From: Microbacterium rhizosphaerae
Lineage (GTDB): Bacteria > Actinomycetota > Actinomycetes > Actinomycetales > Microbacteriaceae
Length of the DNA: 64,000 bases
Assembly (NCBI RefSeq): GCF_034120055.1
Contig: NZ_CP139368.1
Coordinates: 1,178,001 to 1,242,000 of the forward strand
Direction: 5' to 3'
Shown here piece by piece: positions 17,120 to 25,884 of the stretch. Positions within the stretch are counted from its first letter, which is position 1; each line of letters opens with the position of its first letter. The notes beneath the pieces were generated by a model that saw only the letters and a program-made list of their open reading frames with translations, made no database searches and was not told where the DNA came from. Made by a program: the position numbers and the translations under genes.

Positions 17120-17935
17120 CTAGGCGCCCGACAGCACGCCGACAAGAGGCGCGAGCCGCGCGGAGAACTCGTCGGAGACCGTGAGGAACGACACCCCCGT
17201 CGCCTCGCGCAGGGCGAACAGGGCGTCCGCGTCGCGGACCGCATCGCCCGACAGCAGGCCGACCGCACCCGACGCGCGCAGCGACTCGGGGGTGACCCCG
17301 GCGTTCTGGCGCATCCACTCGGGCACGTCGTCGCCCACGCCGACGATCTGGAGGGCCAGCTCGAGCGGCGGCCGGTCGGCCGGCGTCACCGCGCGCACCC
17401 GGGCCACCGCCTCGGCGACGGCGGCCGTGTCCGCGGTCGGGGCCAGCGGCAGCGCCAGGGTCTGCGCGTGCCGCCCGGCGATCCGCAGCATCCGGTCGCC
17501 CGCGGCGGCCATCGTGAGATGCAGGCCGTCGCCGAGCGAGCCGCGCAGGGCGGCGATGGTCGCCTCGACGTGATCGACCCGCTGGCCCGGCGTCCCCCAC
17601 GGCACGCCGAGGGCCTCGGCATCCCGCTCTCCGCCCGGACGGCCCGCGCCGATGCCGAGCTCGAGGCGGCCGTCGGCGAGCTCGGCCAGCGTGCGCGTCT
17701 CGCGCACCGTCGCCGCGGCCGAGCGCAGGGGCGCCGCGAGCACCCACGTGCCGACATGCAGGGTCGTCGTCGCGGCTGCGGCGGCGGCGAGGGCGGGGAA
17801 GGGCGACGGCGTCCACAGCGTGTCGGGGGTCAGCAGCACGGAGTATCCGGCGCTCTCGAGGCGCAGAGCGGTGTCCCGCCACGCGCGCGCCGGGCCGCGG
17901 ACGGCGGCCACGGCGCCGAATCGGAAGGGTGTCAT
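17120..17935 (-). CDS. LLM-class flavin-dependent oxidoreductase
   Basis: A 271-residue luciferase-like (bacterial TIM-barrel) oxidoreductase using FMN or F420. The N-terminal strand MTPFRFGAVAA, the block TWVLAAPLRSAAATVRETRTL, and the cofactor-binding region LELGIGAGRPGGERDAEALG support the family. It is somewhat short for the family, which usually runs 280-350 residues. The ATG at 17935 gives the canonical N-terminus. It converges with paaG and is divergent from gapB over a 240-bp region containing a striking palindrome. The substrate cannot be inferred. Confidence 0.8.
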   Translation of the reverse strand: MTPFRFGAVAAVRGPARAWRDTALRLESAGYSVLLTPDTLWTPSPFPALAAAAAATTTLHVGTWVLAAPLRSAAATVRETRTLAELADGRLELGIGAGRPGGERDAEALGVPWGTPGQRVDHVEATIAALRGSLGDGLHLTMAAAGDRMLRIAGRHAQTLALPLAPTADTAAVAEAVARVRAVTPADRPPLELALQIVGVGDDVPEWMRQNAGVTPESLRASGAVGLLSGDAVRDADALFALREATGVSFLTVSDEFSARLAPLVGVLSGA

Positions 17936-18024
17936 GACCTCAGCCTGGACCGGGCGGGGGCGCGTGCGCATCCTCCCGGGGGAGACACCGGGTGGCATCC
18001 CGACGGAGGACCGTTCTACCGATT

Positions 18025-18048
18025 CGTCAAGAACATCGATTCTTGACG
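18025..18048. promoter_or_regulatory. Perfect-arm inverted repeat upstream of gapB
   Basis: Arms CGTCAAGAA (18025-18033) and TTCTTGACG (18040-18048) are perfectly complementary, separated by six bases. The layout resembles an operator for a dimeric regulator more than a terminator. It lies about 128 bp upstream of the gapB start and 90 bp from the start of the luciferase-like gene, so it could serve either. A TTGACG hexamer at 18044-18049 overlaps the right arm. Confidence 0.5.
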
Positions 18049-18175
18049 GCTGAGCGGGTGTAAAGCCGGCTGGTCTACCGATGTGGCCCACTACTCTGGA
18101 CCGTTGGTGCCCGCGAACCGGCGGAGAGCACCGCATCCCCTCCACGAATCTGCACACCCGCACGAAAGGGACGAC

Positions 18176-19657
18176 GTGGTCGACACAGAGCTGGCCGAGG
18201 ACACAGGGCGCACCCACGACTGGTCAGCGCGCGAGGAACTCGCCGAGCAGATGATCCCCGTCATCGGGCGTCTGTATCGCAACCGCGGGGTCGTGACGTC
18301 GCTGCACGGCCACCGCATCATCAACCTCTCCGCCATCGGACTGCTGGAGGTGCACGAGCGCGTGAGTCAGCTCGGGCACGACGAGCTCGATCCCGCCGAG
18401 ACGCTCGCGGTCCTCGCGGCGCTCGAGGACCTCGCACCGGGCGCGGCGTCGATCGACGTGGGCCGGCTCTGCGCGGAGGTCCGCGCGAGCGATGACGCGG
18501 CGATCGACGTCCTGTCCGCGCAGCTGGCGGACATCCTCCCCGACGGGGAGGATGACGCGGATGCGGCCCCCGCCGGCGCCGATGTCGTCCTCTACGGCTT
18601 CGGGCGCATCGGGCGCCTGCTCGCCCGCATCCTGATCTCCCACACCGGCGGCGGCAGCGGCCTGCGCCTGCGCGCGATCGTCGTGCGCAAGGGCGGGCTG
18701 AACGACCTGCAGAAGCGCGCCAGCCTGCTGCTGCGCGACTCGGTGCACGGGCGCTTCCAGGGCACGGTGTCGATCGACGAGGATGCGCAGCAGATCATCG
18801 CGAACGGCACGCGCATCCAGGTGATCTACGCCGACGACCCGGCATCCGTCGACTACACCGCCTACGGCATCCGCGACGCGATCGTCGTCGACAACACCGG
18901 CCGCTGGCGTGACGAGGAGGGGCTCTCGCAGCACCTCCGGGCATCCGGCGTCGCGCGGGTGCTCCTCACGGCACCCGGCAAGAGCCCGCTGAAGAACATC
19001 GTGCACGGCATCAACGACGACACGATCGCGCCGGCGGACCGCATCCTCTCCGCCGCCTCGTGCACCACCAACGCGATCACGCCCGTGCTCGCCGCGATCG
19101 ACGAGGCGTACGGAGTGGTCAAGGGGCACGTCGAGACGGTGCACTCGTTCACGAACGACCAGAACCTCATCGACAACTTCCACAAGGGCGACCGCCGCGG
19201 CCGTTCGGCCGTGCTGAACATGGTCATCACCGAGACCGGCGCCGCCAAGGCCGTGGCCAAGGCGCTGCCGCAGCTGGAGGGCAGGCTCACCGGCAGCTCG
19301 ATCCGCGTGCCCACCCCGGACGTGTCGCTCGCGGTGCTCCACCTGACGATCGAGCGACCGGCGACGAAGGAGCAGGTCAACGACTACCTGCGCCGCATCT
19401 CGCTGCACTCCCGCCTGCGCCAGCAGATCGACTACGTGGAGTCGCCCGACGTGGTCTCGACCGACTTCGTCGGCTCGCACCGCGCAGGCATCGTCGACGG
19501 TCTCGCCACGATCGCCGACGAGGACACCCTCATCCTCTACGTCTGGTACGACAACGAGTTCGGCTACTCGTGCCAGGTGATCCGCGTACTGGAGAAGATG
19601 GCCGGCACGCACCCGGTCGTGCGGCCGGCTCGGCGCGAGGTCACGCTCGCGCGCTAG
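18176..19657 (+). CDS. gapB: Glyceraldehyde-3-phosphate dehydrogenase, long GapB type
   Basis: A 493-residue GAPDH with an N-terminal extension of about 130 residues before the NAD(P)-binding fold, as in the Corynebacterium GapB class. The extension contains EQMIPVIGRLYRNRGVVTS. The fold follows as VLYGFGRIGRLLARIL, the catalytic Cys296 in SAASCTTNAITP and the C-terminal WYDNEFGYSCQVIRV. GapB-type enzymes are generally gluconeogenic and often prefer NADP. The GTG at 18176 follows GAAAGGG. Gluconeogenic use would suit a cell growing on aromatic acids via succinyl- and acetyl-CoA. The stop shares a CTAG with the convergent neighbour. Confidence 0.88.
   Translation: MVDTELAEDTGRTHDWSAREELAEQMIPVIGRLYRNRGVVTSLHGHRIINLSAIGLLEVHERVSQLGHDELDPAETLAVLAALEDLAPGAASIDVGRLCAEVRASDDAAIDVLSAQLADILPDGEDDADAAPAGADVVLYGFGRIGRLLARILISHTGGGSGLRLRAIVVRKGGLNDLQKRASLLLRDSVHGRFQGTVSIDEDAQQIIANGTRIQVIYADDPASVDYTAYGIRDAIVVDNTGRWRDEEGLSQHLRASGVARVLLTAPGKSPLKNIVHGINDDTIAPADRILSAASCTTNAITPVLAAIDEAYGVVKGHVETVHSFTNDQNLIDNFHKGDRRGRSAVLNMVITETGAAKAVAKALPQLEGRLTGSSIRVPTPDVSLAVLHLTIERPATKEQVNDYLRRISLHSRLRQQIDYVESPDVVSTDFVGSHRAGIVDGLATIADEDTLILYVWYDNEFGYSCQVIRVLEKMAGTHPVVRPARREVTLAR
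19654..19657. other. Shared CTAG stop of convergent genes
   Basis: The plus-strand TAG (19655-19657) of gapB and the minus-strand TAG (19654-19656) of the thiamine-diphosphate enzyme overlap in the palindrome CTAG. There is no room for a terminator between the genes, so each transcript must extend into its neighbour. Confidence 0.9.
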
Positions 19658-21306
19658 GAGTTCACGCGGATGATCTCCTGCTGGTAGGGCGCGATGACGT
19701 CGCCCGAGATCCGGCAGTCCAGGAGCAGGTAGGGGCGCTGGTCGGCCGGCGTCGCGGCCCAGGATGCGAGTCGGTCCAGGTCGGCGAGCTCCCGCACGAC
19801 CACGCCCTCCGCGCCGACGGCGGCGGCGAGGCCCGCGAAGTCGACCTGCGGGATGCGCATCGGGTCGTCGGCGAGGCCCTTCAGCCCGTACAGGTTGACC
19901 TCGGCGCTGTAGGCGGCGTCGTTCCAGACGACCGCGATGCCGCGACCGCGCGCGACGCGGACCGCGGACTCGAGGTCGGCGAGCGCCATGAGCCCGCCGC
20001 CGTCGCCGGTCGTGAGCACGACCGTCGCCTCCGGCTGCGCGAGCGCTGCCCCGGGAACGGACGGCCAGCCGAGACCGATCGACTGATACGCCGTGCCGAC
20101 CATGATCATGCGGTCGGGGGATGCGACGGGCCAGTACATGTTCGCCCAGCCGATGAAGTGGCCGCCGTCGGAGACCACCACGCGGTCCTCGGGGAGGAGC
20201 TCGCCGATGCGGTGGGCGACCGAGCGCGGGTCGAGTCGGCCGTCGGCGGCGATGCCGTCACCCGGCTCGCGCTCGCGCAGGGGCGCGAGGTCGACCGACT
20301 CCCGCCACCCGCTCGGCATCGCGCCCAGCATGTCGAGCTCCGCCACGAGGGCCGAGGCGACGACGGCGGCGTCGCCGCGCACGAATCCGCCGACATGGGG
20401 ATGCGTCGCGGTCGGCGCGACGTCGACCTGGACGACCCGCGTGCCGGGGGAGAACAGGTCGCCGAAGCGCATCGTGAACTGGTTGAGGGATGCGCCGAAG
20501 ACCACGGCGACGTCGGCCTCGCGCACGAGCGCCATCGCGCCGTCCGCGCCGAAGCCGCCGGTCACGCCCAGATCGAATTCCGCCGCCGGGAAGACACCGC
20601 GGCCGAGGGCGGTCGATGCCGTGATGGCGCCGGTCGCATCGGCGAGGGCGCCGAGGGCCTCGCCGGCATCGGCGAGCCACGCGCCACGGCCGGCGAGGAG
20701 GAAGGGGCGCTGCGCGCCGGCGAGGTCGCGCGCGAGGGACGCGATGGATGCGACGGCGAACGCGCCGGCCGGGGTGAGCGGGGCGGGGATGCGGGGCTCG
20801 GGCGCCTCCGGGACGGGACCGGCGTCGAGCCGGGCGACGTCGTATGGGATCGCGAGCACCGTCGGCACCCGGTAGGTGAGGGCGTGCTCGATCGCGATGA
20901 CGGTGGTGGCCGCGGCATCCGCCCGACCGACCGTGTACGTGCGCGCGCCGACGGCCGACGCCATCGCGATCTGGTCGACGTCCCACGGGCGCGGGCCCGA
21001 CGTGGGCTCGTCGCCGACGACCAGCACGAGCGGGACGTGGGCCTGCACCGCCTCGGCGAGCGCCGTGAGGGTGTTGGTGAAGCCGGCGCCGTAGGTCGCG
21101 GTCGCGGCGGCGATGCGGTTCGACGCGCGGAAGAAGGCGTCGGCCGCGACGACAGCGCCGGCCTCGTGGCGCACCGGCGTGTAGCGGGTGGGGGTCTGGC
21201 GCTCGAGCGCGTCGAGGAAGTACGCGTTGCCGTTGCCCATCACCCCGAAGACGTGGTCGATGTGGCGGGCGAGGGTGACGGCGACGTGGGCGGAGACAGT
21301 GGGCAT
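19654..21306 (-). CDS. Thiamine-diphosphate-dependent enzyme, acetolactate synthase-like
   Basis: A 550-residue enzyme of the acetolactate synthase / benzoylformate decarboxylase superfamily, with N-terminal PYR, central and C-terminal PP domains. The cofactor-activating glutamate is in PVRHEAGAV. The central domain has PFLLAGRGA and GVTGGFGADGA. The ThDP-Mg motif starts at TTGDGGG and ends about 25-30 residues later at NDAAY. The ATG at 21306 has an AGAGG seven bases upstream. Without co-factor subunit genes or a close match I cannot say whether it is a synthase or a decarboxylase. Its 3' end overlaps the gapB stop by CTAG. Confidence 0.8.
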   Translation of the reverse strand: MPTVSAHVAVTLARHIDHVFGVMGNGNAYFLDALERQTPTRYTPVRHEAGAVVAADAFFRASNRIAAATATYGAGFTNTLTALAEAVQAHVPLVLVVGDEPTSGPRPWDVDQIAMASAVGARTYTVGRADAAATTVIAIEHALTYRVPTVLAIPYDVARLDAGPVPEAPEPRIPAPLTPAGAFAVASIASLARDLAGAQRPFLLAGRGAWLADAGEALGALADATGAITASTALGRGVFPAAEFDLGVTGGFGADGAMALVREADVAVVFGASLNQFTMRFGDLFSPGTRVVQVDVAPTATHPHVGGFVRGDAAVVASALVAELDMLGAMPSGWRESVDLAPLREREPGDGIAADGRLDPRSVAHRIGELLPEDRVVVSDGGHFIGWANMYWPVASPDRMIMVGTAYQSIGLGWPSVPGAALAQPEATVVLTTGDGGGLMALADLESAVRVARGRGIAVVWNDAAYSAEVNLYGLKGLADDPMRIPQVDFAGLAAAVGAEGVVVRELADLDRLASWAATPADQRPYLLLDCRISGDVIAPYQQEIIRVNS

Positions 21307-21384
21307 GGCGAAGCCTCTCGAGACAGGGACGGGATGGATTCCGTATGTGTCTCGCACGGGCCGTGTCGTGCACCGCCGCGCTGC

Positions 21385-21403
21385 GTGCTCCTTTTGCGAG
21401 CAC
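21385..21403. terminator. Short hairpin downstream of the 74-residue membrane protein
   Basis: GTGCTC (21385-21390) and GAGCAC (21398-21403) form a six-bp stem with a seven-base loop. It lies between two leftward genes, after the small membrane protein and before the thiamine-diphosphate enzyme. No T-run follows. Confidence 0.3.
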
Positions 21404-21450
21404 CGGCCGGATCCTTCGAGACCGAATGACCGGGGCCGGACGTCGTCAGT

Positions 21451-21675
21451 CTATCGGCTCGCGCGGGCGCGGCCCGGTCGCCGACGGGGCACGACGGCGG
21501 GCCAGAACATCACCGTCGTGATCACGAGCGATGCGCAGACGTAGGCGGCGATCAGCACGGGCCCGAGATGCGGGGAGCGGCCCGCGGTGAGGTCGAGCAG
21601 CATCCCGCAGATGAGGGCGGCCAGCAGCACCGCGTGCAGCGCGATGCCGACGATGAGCGAGCGTCGCTGGTGCAT
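21451..21675 (-). CDS. Small two-helix membrane protein
   Basis: A 74-residue protein with two hydrophobic helices (about residues 8-27 and 37-60) and a very basic tail (PRRRPGRARASR), a positive-inside arrangement. Family not recognised. The ATG at 21675 is preceded by GGAGAGGA on the minus strand. It is leftward, divergent from the aldehyde dehydrogenase, and about 145 bases before the thiamine-diphosphate enzyme. Confidence 0.65.
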   Translation of the reverse strand: MHQRRSLIVGIALHAVLLAALICGMLLDLTAGRSPHLGPVLIAAYVCASLVITTVMFWPAVVPRRRPGRARASR

Positions 21676-21830
21676 TGACCCGTCCTCTCCGACAGGGGAT
21701 CACGCGAGCCTAGCGGCCGGCCGGCCTCGTGACGAGGCATCCTTCGCCCCCGGGCAAGTGGGGCGCGCTCGGGGTCAAGTCGATCTGCGTGACCGGACTC
21801 AGACTGGGAGAAACGACGAAGGAGACACCG

Positions 21831-23282
21831 ATGTCCGATTCCACCCTTGACGTCCAGGCCACGGGTCTGGACGAGGCGGCGCTGCTGGCCCGCATCCAGG
21901 CCCCGGAGGGCGAGGGACGCGAGATCCCGGATGCTGCGACCCGCGAGATCATCGGGCGTGCCCCGGTCGACGGCGTGGCGGCGCTCGACGACGCGATCGC
22001 CCGCGCGAAGGCCGCGCAGCCGGCGTGGGAGGCGCTCGGGCACGACGAGCGCAGCGCGCTGCTGCTGAAGGCCGCCGACGCGATCGACGCGAATGCCGAG
22101 GGCCTCGCCCGCCTGCTCTCGCGCGAGCAGGGCAAGCCCCTGGGCGGCCCGAACGCCCGATTCGAGCTCGGCGCGTGCGGCGCGTGGCTGCGCACGGCCG
22201 CGACGACTCCGCTCGAGCCCGAGGTGATCGTCGACGACGGCCAGGTGCACGCCGAGCTGCACTACCGAGCCGTCGGCGTCGTCGGCGCGATCGGTCCGTG
22301 GAACTGGCCCCTCATGATCGCGATCTGGCAGATCGCCCCGTCGCTGCGCATGGGCAACACCGTCGTCGTGAAGCCGAGCGAGTTCACGCCGCTCAGCGTC
22401 CTGGCGCTCCTGTCGGTCATGAACGACGTGCTGCCGCCCGACGTGCTGATCGGCATCTCCGGCGACCGCGAGGTCGGCGCGCGACTGGCCTCCCACCCCG
22501 ACATCGACAAGGTCATGTTCACCGGGTCGACGGCCACCGGCCGCAGGATCATCGAGGCCTCCGCAGGCAACCTCGCCCGCCTCACCCTCGAGCTCGGCGG
22601 CAACGACGCCGGGATCGTCCTGCCGGGCACCGACCCGCAGGCGATCGCGCAGGACCTCTTCTGGGGCGCGTTCATCAACACCGGGCAGACGTGCGCGGCG
22701 CTCAAGCGCCTGTACGTGCACGACTCGATCTACGACGAGGTCGTGGACGCGCTCGCCGGTGTCGCGGAGCAGATGCCGATGGGCAACGGCCTCGACGAGG
22801 GCAACGTGCTCGGCCCGCTGCAGAACCGCCAGCAGTTCGACATCGTCAGCCGCCTGGTCGACGATGCCAGGGCCCACGGCGGCCGGGTCGTCACCGGCGG
22901 CGCGCCCGCCTCGGAGCTCGGCGAGCTGTTCTACCCGATCACCCTCGTCGCCGACGTCGCCGACGGCATGGCGATCGTCGACGAGGAGCAGTTCGGGCCG
23001 GCCCTGCCGATCATCCGCTACTCGGACGTCGAGGATGCGATCGCCAGCGCGAACCGTCTGGACGTCGGTCTCGGCGCCTCGGTGTGGGGCGATCAGGATG
23101 CGGCGCGGGCCGTGGCCGCCCGCATCCAAGCCGGCACCGTCTGGATCAACTCGCACGGCGGCGTGCACCCGATGATCCCCTTCGGCGGCGTGAAGGGCTC
23201 CGGCTACGGCCTGGAGTTCGGCGTCGAGGGGCTGAAGTCGGTCGCGGTACCGCAGGTCGTGAGCGGACCGGGCCGCCGGTAG
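21831..23282 (+). CDS. Aldehyde dehydrogenase family protein
   Basis: A 483-residue NAD(P)-dependent aldehyde dehydrogenase. Visible are GPWNWPLM (cofactor cleft), KPSEFTPLS, FTGSTATGRRI, the general-base glutamate in LELGGNDAGI and the catalytic Cys288 in NTGQTCAALK. The C-terminal block is PFGGVKGSGYG. The ATG at 21831 follows AAGGAG at 21819-21824. It is a plausible source of phenylacetate from phenylacetaldehyde, given the amine oxidase and paa genes in the window, but substrate specificity cannot be read here. It converges with the TetR gene at 23335 with about 50 bases between. Confidence 0.88.
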   Translation: MSDSTLDVQATGLDEAALLARIQAPEGEGREIPDAATREIIGRAPVDGVAALDDAIARAKAAQPAWEALGHDERSALLLKAADAIDANAEGLARLLSREQGKPLGGPNARFELGACGAWLRTAATTPLEPEVIVDDGQVHAELHYRAVGVVGAIGPWNWPLMIAIWQIAPSLRMGNTVVVKPSEFTPLSVLALLSVMNDVLPPDVLIGISGDREVGARLASHPDIDKVMFTGSTATGRRIIEASAGNLARLTLELGGNDAGIVLPGTDPQAIAQDLFWGAFINTGQTCAALKRLYVHDSIYDEVVDALAGVAEQMPMGNGLDEGNVLGPLQNRQQFDIVSRLVDDARAHGGRVVTGGAPASELGELFYPITLVADVADGMAIVDEEQFGPALPIIRYSDVEDAIASANRLDVGLGASVWGDQDAARAVAARIQAGTVWINSHGGVHPMIPFGGVKGSGYGLEFGVEGLKSVAVPQVVSGPGRR

Positions 23283-23334
23283 GCCGGTGCGGCGAGGGCC
23301 GGTGGGCGCGTCGCTCCACCGGCTCTGGCTCGCC

Positions 23335-23937
23335 TCAGTGACGGACCGGCACTCGGAAGCCGTCGAGCAGGGCGTCGAGTCCACGGGCGATGCGCCCGTC
23401 GCCTGCGACGTCGGGCAGCAGCACCGAGATCATCTGCCATCCCGCGTTGCGGGACGCCACCTCGCCGACGGCCGTGTCGATGTCCACGTCGTCGGCGAGC
23501 TCGCCGTCCTCGCGAGCCTCGATGAGGAAGCGACGGAACATGTCGCGCCAGCGCATGTTGTTCACGCGGTGGATCGCGCGCACCTCGTCGTCCTGCGAGG
23601 CGTGGTCCCAGAACGAGATCACCAGACGCGCGTGCAGGGGGCCGGCCTCGCCGAACGGCAGGATCTCCTCGCACATCTGACGCAGGCCGTGGAGTCCGCG
23701 CACGCCCCGGGTCCGTTCGGTGATCCGGTCGTTGGTGATCTGATACGACCGCAGGAACGCCGCGGTGAGCAGGCTCTTCTTGTCGGGGAAATAGCGGGCG
23801 ATCGCGCCGTGGGCATAGCCGGCCTCGGTGGCGATCTCGCGCATGGTGACGCGGTCGAACCCGACCCGGATGATGACCTTCATCGCAGCGTCCGCGATAT
23901 GCGTGCGGCGCTCGTCGTGGTCGACGATCTTCGGCAT
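23335..23937 (-). CDS. TetR-family regulator
   Basis: A 200-residue TetR protein with an N-terminal helix-turn-helix, VTMREIATEAGYAHGAIARYFPDKKSLL (about residues 31-58), and a C-terminal ligand domain. It is divergent from the ABC-importer/sulfatase operon across 160 bp of comparatively AT-rich DNA, so it is the likely regulator of that operon. The C-terminal domain resembles the BetI-like class, but the ligand is unknown. The ATG at 23937 starts the standard MPKIVDHDERR leader. Confidence 0.85.
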   Translation of the reverse strand: MPKIVDHDERRTHIADAAMKVIIRVGFDRVTMREIATEAGYAHGAIARYFPDKKSLLTAAFLRSYQITNDRITERTRGVRGLHGLRQMCEEILPFGEAGPLHARLVISFWDHASQDDEVRAIHRVNNMRWRDMFRRFLIEAREDGELADDVDIDTAVGEVASRNAGWQMISVLLPDVAGDGRIARGLDALLDGFRVPVRH

Positions 23938-23977
23938 CCCTGCTCCCGTCCGGTTCGATCCTAAGTCCAGACTCTTT

Positions 23978-24067
23978 CGTAACCATGTGGTCAGAAAAAA
24001 GTCGGTCAGCTATTGCCTGAAATAAGGTTACGTCGTATCGTTTAAAAACACCACCTGGTGATTAAAC
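23978..24067. promoter_or_regulatory. AT-rich divergent promoter region with two inverted repeats
   Basis: CGTAACC (23978-23984) is repeated inverted as GGTTACG (24026-24032). GTTTAA (24040-24045) is repeated inverted as TTAAAC (24062-24067), with CACC...GGTG between. This AT-rich island contrasts with the surrounding high-GC coding DNA. It separates the TetR gene from the ABC operon and probably holds both promoters and the TetR operator. Confidence 0.45.
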
Positions 24068-24097
24068 GGTGTCCGAACCCGTCAAGGAAGACTCAAC

Positions 24098-25105
24098 ATG
24101 AACCGTTTGCTTCGACCCCGCCGCCTGATCGCGGCGCTCGCCGTCGCCACTGCGGCGGCCTCGCTCGCCGCCTGCTCCAGCGGCGGCACCTCCTCGTCGA
24201 CCCCCGGCGTCGGCGGCCTCACCACGCTGAAGGTGGCGACCATCGGTCTCACGTCCGACGGCGGGCTCATGACCGGCATCGAGAAGGGCTTCTTCGCGGA
24301 TGAGGGGCTCAAGATCGAGACATCCATCGTCGCCAACCCGCCCGCCGGCCTGGCCGCCGTGCAGAGCGGTCAGGTCGACATCGCGTACGCGCCCAGCATC
24401 CCGCTCCTGAACGCGCTCAGCCACGGCGTCCAGCTGAAGGTGGTGGGCGCCGCCGACGGCTATGCGCCGGGCGCTGCGCAGGGCTCGGACCCGGCCCAGT
24501 CCGACGACACCGGACTGTTCGCGAGCGCGAAGAGCGGCGTCACCTCCGTCGCCGAGCTCAAAGGCAAGACGATCGCCGTCCCCGCCCGCAAGGCGCAGAT
24601 GGAGGTCGTGATCGCCCAGGCGCTCAAGAAGGCGGGCATCGATCCGTCGACGGGCGTCAACTGGGTCGTCCTCGACTTCACCTCCGCCGTCGCCGCGCTC
24701 AAGAGCGGGACGGTGGATGCGGCGGGCCTGGTCAGCCCCTTCACCGCGCAGGCCAAGGCCGAGGGAGCGAGGCAGATCTCGGCGCCCTCGATCGGGTTCT
24801 TCCAGGACGGCGCCGTCGGTCTGTGGACCAGCGGCACCTCGACGGTCGCAGCGAAGAAGTCCGTGATCGCGGCCTTCCAGCGTGCCATCGCGAAGACCAA
24901 CGCGTACGCCGACGCCCACCCCCAGGAGGCGATCAAGGCCGGTCTCGCGTATACCAAGTCGACGCTGGCCGCCGATCAGGTGATCACCCCCTACTGGCCG
25001 ACGAAGGTGGCTGCGGCGGACCTGCAGCGCGTCGACGACAGCATGGTGCAGCTCGGCTTCCTGCCCAAGGCCGTCGCCCTCGACGGCGTGATCGTCTCGG
25101 ACTGA
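24098..25105 (+). CDS. ABC substrate-binding lipoprotein, taurine/sulfonate (NMT1/SsuA) type
   Basis: A 335-residue periplasm-side binding protein. The signal peptide ends in the lipobox LAAC, with Cys26 as the lipidated residue. The mature part opens with TLKVATIGLTSDGGLMTGIEKGFF, typical of the SsuA/TauA/ThiY group, and contains SGQVDIAYAPSIPLLNAL. The ATG at 24098 is preceded by AAGGAAG. It is the first gene of a five-gene operon ending in a sulfatase, which suggests a sulfonate or sulfate ester as ligand, but NMT1-type proteins also bind nitrate, pyrimidine precursors and other small molecules. Confidence 0.87.
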   Translation: MNRLLRPRRLIAALAVATAAASLAACSSGGTSSSTPGVGGLTTLKVATIGLTSDGGLMTGIEKGFFADEGLKIETSIVANPPAGLAAVQSGQVDIAYAPSIPLLNALSHGVQLKVVGAADGYAPGAAQGSDPAQSDDTGLFASAKSGVTSVAELKGKTIAVPARKAQMEVVIAQALKKAGIDPSTGVNWVVLDFTSAVAALKSGTVDAAGLVSPFTAQAKAEGARQISAPSIGFFQDGAVGLWTSGTSTVAAKKSVIAAFQRAIAKTNAYADAHPQEAIKAGLAYTKSTLAADQVITPYWPTKVAAADLQRVDDSMVQLGFLPKAVALDGVIVSD

Positions 25106-25107
25106 CG

Positions 25108-25884
25108 ATGCGCACCCGTCTGCTGCAGTACGGGATCGGCGCGGCCGGCGTCGTGGCGGCGCTCTGCGTCTGGCAGATCGCCGCCACGGTGGGCCCCCTG
25201 GCCGGGTCGCCGCTGCCCTCGGCGACGAGTGCGATCGCCGCGATGCTCCAGCTGACCACGACGTCGGCGATGTGGCAGGCGACGGCGGTGACGGTGGCGA
25301 TGGCGCTCGGGGGGCTCGTGATCGCGATCCTCGTCGGAGTGCCCCTCGGCGTCGGGATCGGCACATCCCCCCTGGCGATGCATGCGACGCGGGTGCCGCT
25401 GGAGTTCCTGAAGCCCATTCCGCCGATCGTGATCCTCCCGATCGTGGTCCTGGTGCTCGGCCCGACGGCGGGGATGGGGGTCTTCCTGGTGTTCTTCGGA
25501 AGCTTCGTCGCCATCGCCGTTCAGGCGGCCGCGGGCGTCTTCGACACGGATCCCGTCGCGCGGGCGACCGCGCGCTCGTACGGCATGGGGCGTGGCGAGA
25601 CGGTGTGGCGGATCGTCGTGCCCAGCGCACTCCCGTACATCGGCACGGCGGTGCGCGTCGCGGCGCCGACCGCCCTCATCATCGCGGTGGTCGCCGGCCT
25701 CCTCGGCGGCGGCCCCGGGCTCGGCCAGAGCCTTCTGCTCGCCCAGATCGGCGGCAACCGAGACGACCTGTTCGGATACGTGCTGATCCTCGGCATCCTC
25801 GGCCTCGTCATCCAGGGGCTCAGCCAGTGGGGCGAGCGTCGCCTGCTCAGCTGGCACCCGCAGTACCGGAAGGCGGTCGTCTGA
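25108..25884 (+). CDS. ABC transporter permease, SsuC/TauC type
   Basis: A 258-residue inner-membrane permease with about six helices. The EAA-loop region reads ARATARSYGMGRGETVWRIVVPSALPYI, which couples to the ATPase. The ATG at 25108 follows the binding-protein stop after two bases; the stop overlaps the next start as TGATG. Two different permeases follow one another, implying a heterodimeric channel. Confidence 0.87.
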   Translation: MRTRLLQYGIGAAGVVAALCVWQIAATVGPLAGSPLPSATSAIAAMLQLTTTSAMWQATAVTVAMALGGLVIAILVGVPLGVGIGTSPLAMHATRVPLEFLKPIPPIVILPIVVLVLGPTAGMGVFLVFFGSFVAIAVQAAAGVFDTDPVARATARSYGMGRGETVWRIVVPSALPYIGTAVRVAAPTALIIAVVAGLLGGGPGLGQSLLLAQIGGNRDDLFGYVLILGILGLVIQGLSQWGERRLLSWHPQYRKAVV

